64,000 nt of DNA, from the NCBI RefSeq assembly GCF_964204645.1, contig NC_134032.1, positions 16,492,775 through 16,556,774 of the forward strand. The letters are read 5' to 3'. The position numbers and the translations under genes are program-made. Positions within the stretch are counted from its first letter, which is position 1, and each line of letters starts with the position of its first letter. Below, piece after piece: positions 63,797-64,000 of the stretch. The notes under the pieces were generated by a model. The model saw nothing but the letters and a program-made list of their open reading frames with translations. It did not search any database and had not been told where the DNA came from. This stretch comes from Tubulanus polymorphus. Lineage: Eukaryota; Nemertea; Palaeonemertea; Tubulaniformes; Tubulanidae.

Positions 63797-64000
63797 CAAT
63801 GTGGATAACTGGTGGGTGCAAGTGGATAACTGGTGCGTGCATGGTGGGTGCAAGTGGATAACTGGTGGGTGCAAGTGGATAACTGGTGGGTGCAAGTGGA
63901 AAACTGGTGGGTGCAAGTGGATAACTGGTGGGTGCAAGTGGATAACTGGTGGGTGCAAGTGGAAAACTGGTGGGTGCAAGTGGATAACTGGTGGGTGCAA
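63797..64000 (-). repeat. 21-bp minisatellite cut by the window end
   Basis: About ten copies of GGTGGGTGCAAGTGGATAAC-like units reaching base 64000. It keeps a His-Leu-His-Pro-Pro frame open on the minus strand. It probably lies in an intron of the minus-strand gene at 63415-63756. Confidence 0.93.

Overview
The window looks like nuclear DNA of an invertebrate animal, most probably a mollusc or another lophotrochozoan. The genes have many short exons with GT-AG introns and metazoan-type proteins, and the bulk DNA is AT-rich and packed with minisatellites, CAG/CTG tracts and tRNA-headed SINE copies. A membrane protein built of tandem F-type lectin-like domains is the strongest hint of a mollusc. 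The organism assignment is inference.

Six genes can be read. (1) A complete five-exon hydroxylysine kinase (HYKK), 2325-4342, + strand. (2) An AMPA-type ionotropic glutamate receptor, + strand, with 16 shared exons at 33770-42636. It has two rival signal-peptide first exons, at 15012-15090 and 30847-30928, both ending in phase 1 with the same IP-x-G ending. (3) A 19-exon type I membrane protein, 44832-52708, + strand, with seven F-type lectin (FTP)-like domains, one F5/8C (discoidin) domain nested inside the third, and one transmembrane helix. (4) A ninjurin, 57070-57594, + strand, with a probable non-coding 5' exon ending at 56357. (5) A gene at 58955-62301, + strand, that fuses a CDP-alcohol phosphatidyltransferase to an HxGH cytidylyltransferase. 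(6) The last two coding exons of an unidentified gene on the - strand, 63415-63756.

Exon boundaries were found by reading splice sites and checking that the phases add up. HYKK (372 codons plus stop), the receptor (913 aa), the lectin-like protein (1382 aa) and the fused enzyme (497 aa) all close without a frame break. Two introns, one in the receptor and one in the lectin-like gene, fit best as GC-AG introns with the same AG|GCGAGT donor.

The rest (about 4.3-15 kb, the 15-31 kb intron, 52.7-56 kb) holds no gene I can support and is dominated by tandem arrays. Several arrays lie against exon edges: before the HYKK start codon, over the receptor stop codon, and at two donor sites of the lectin-like gene. 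The points most worth following are the fused lipid-type enzyme, the discoidin domain nested in a lectin domain, the alternative receptor signal-peptide exons, and the receptor 3' end, where a PDZ-ligand-like terminus is the first unit of a 43-bp array.
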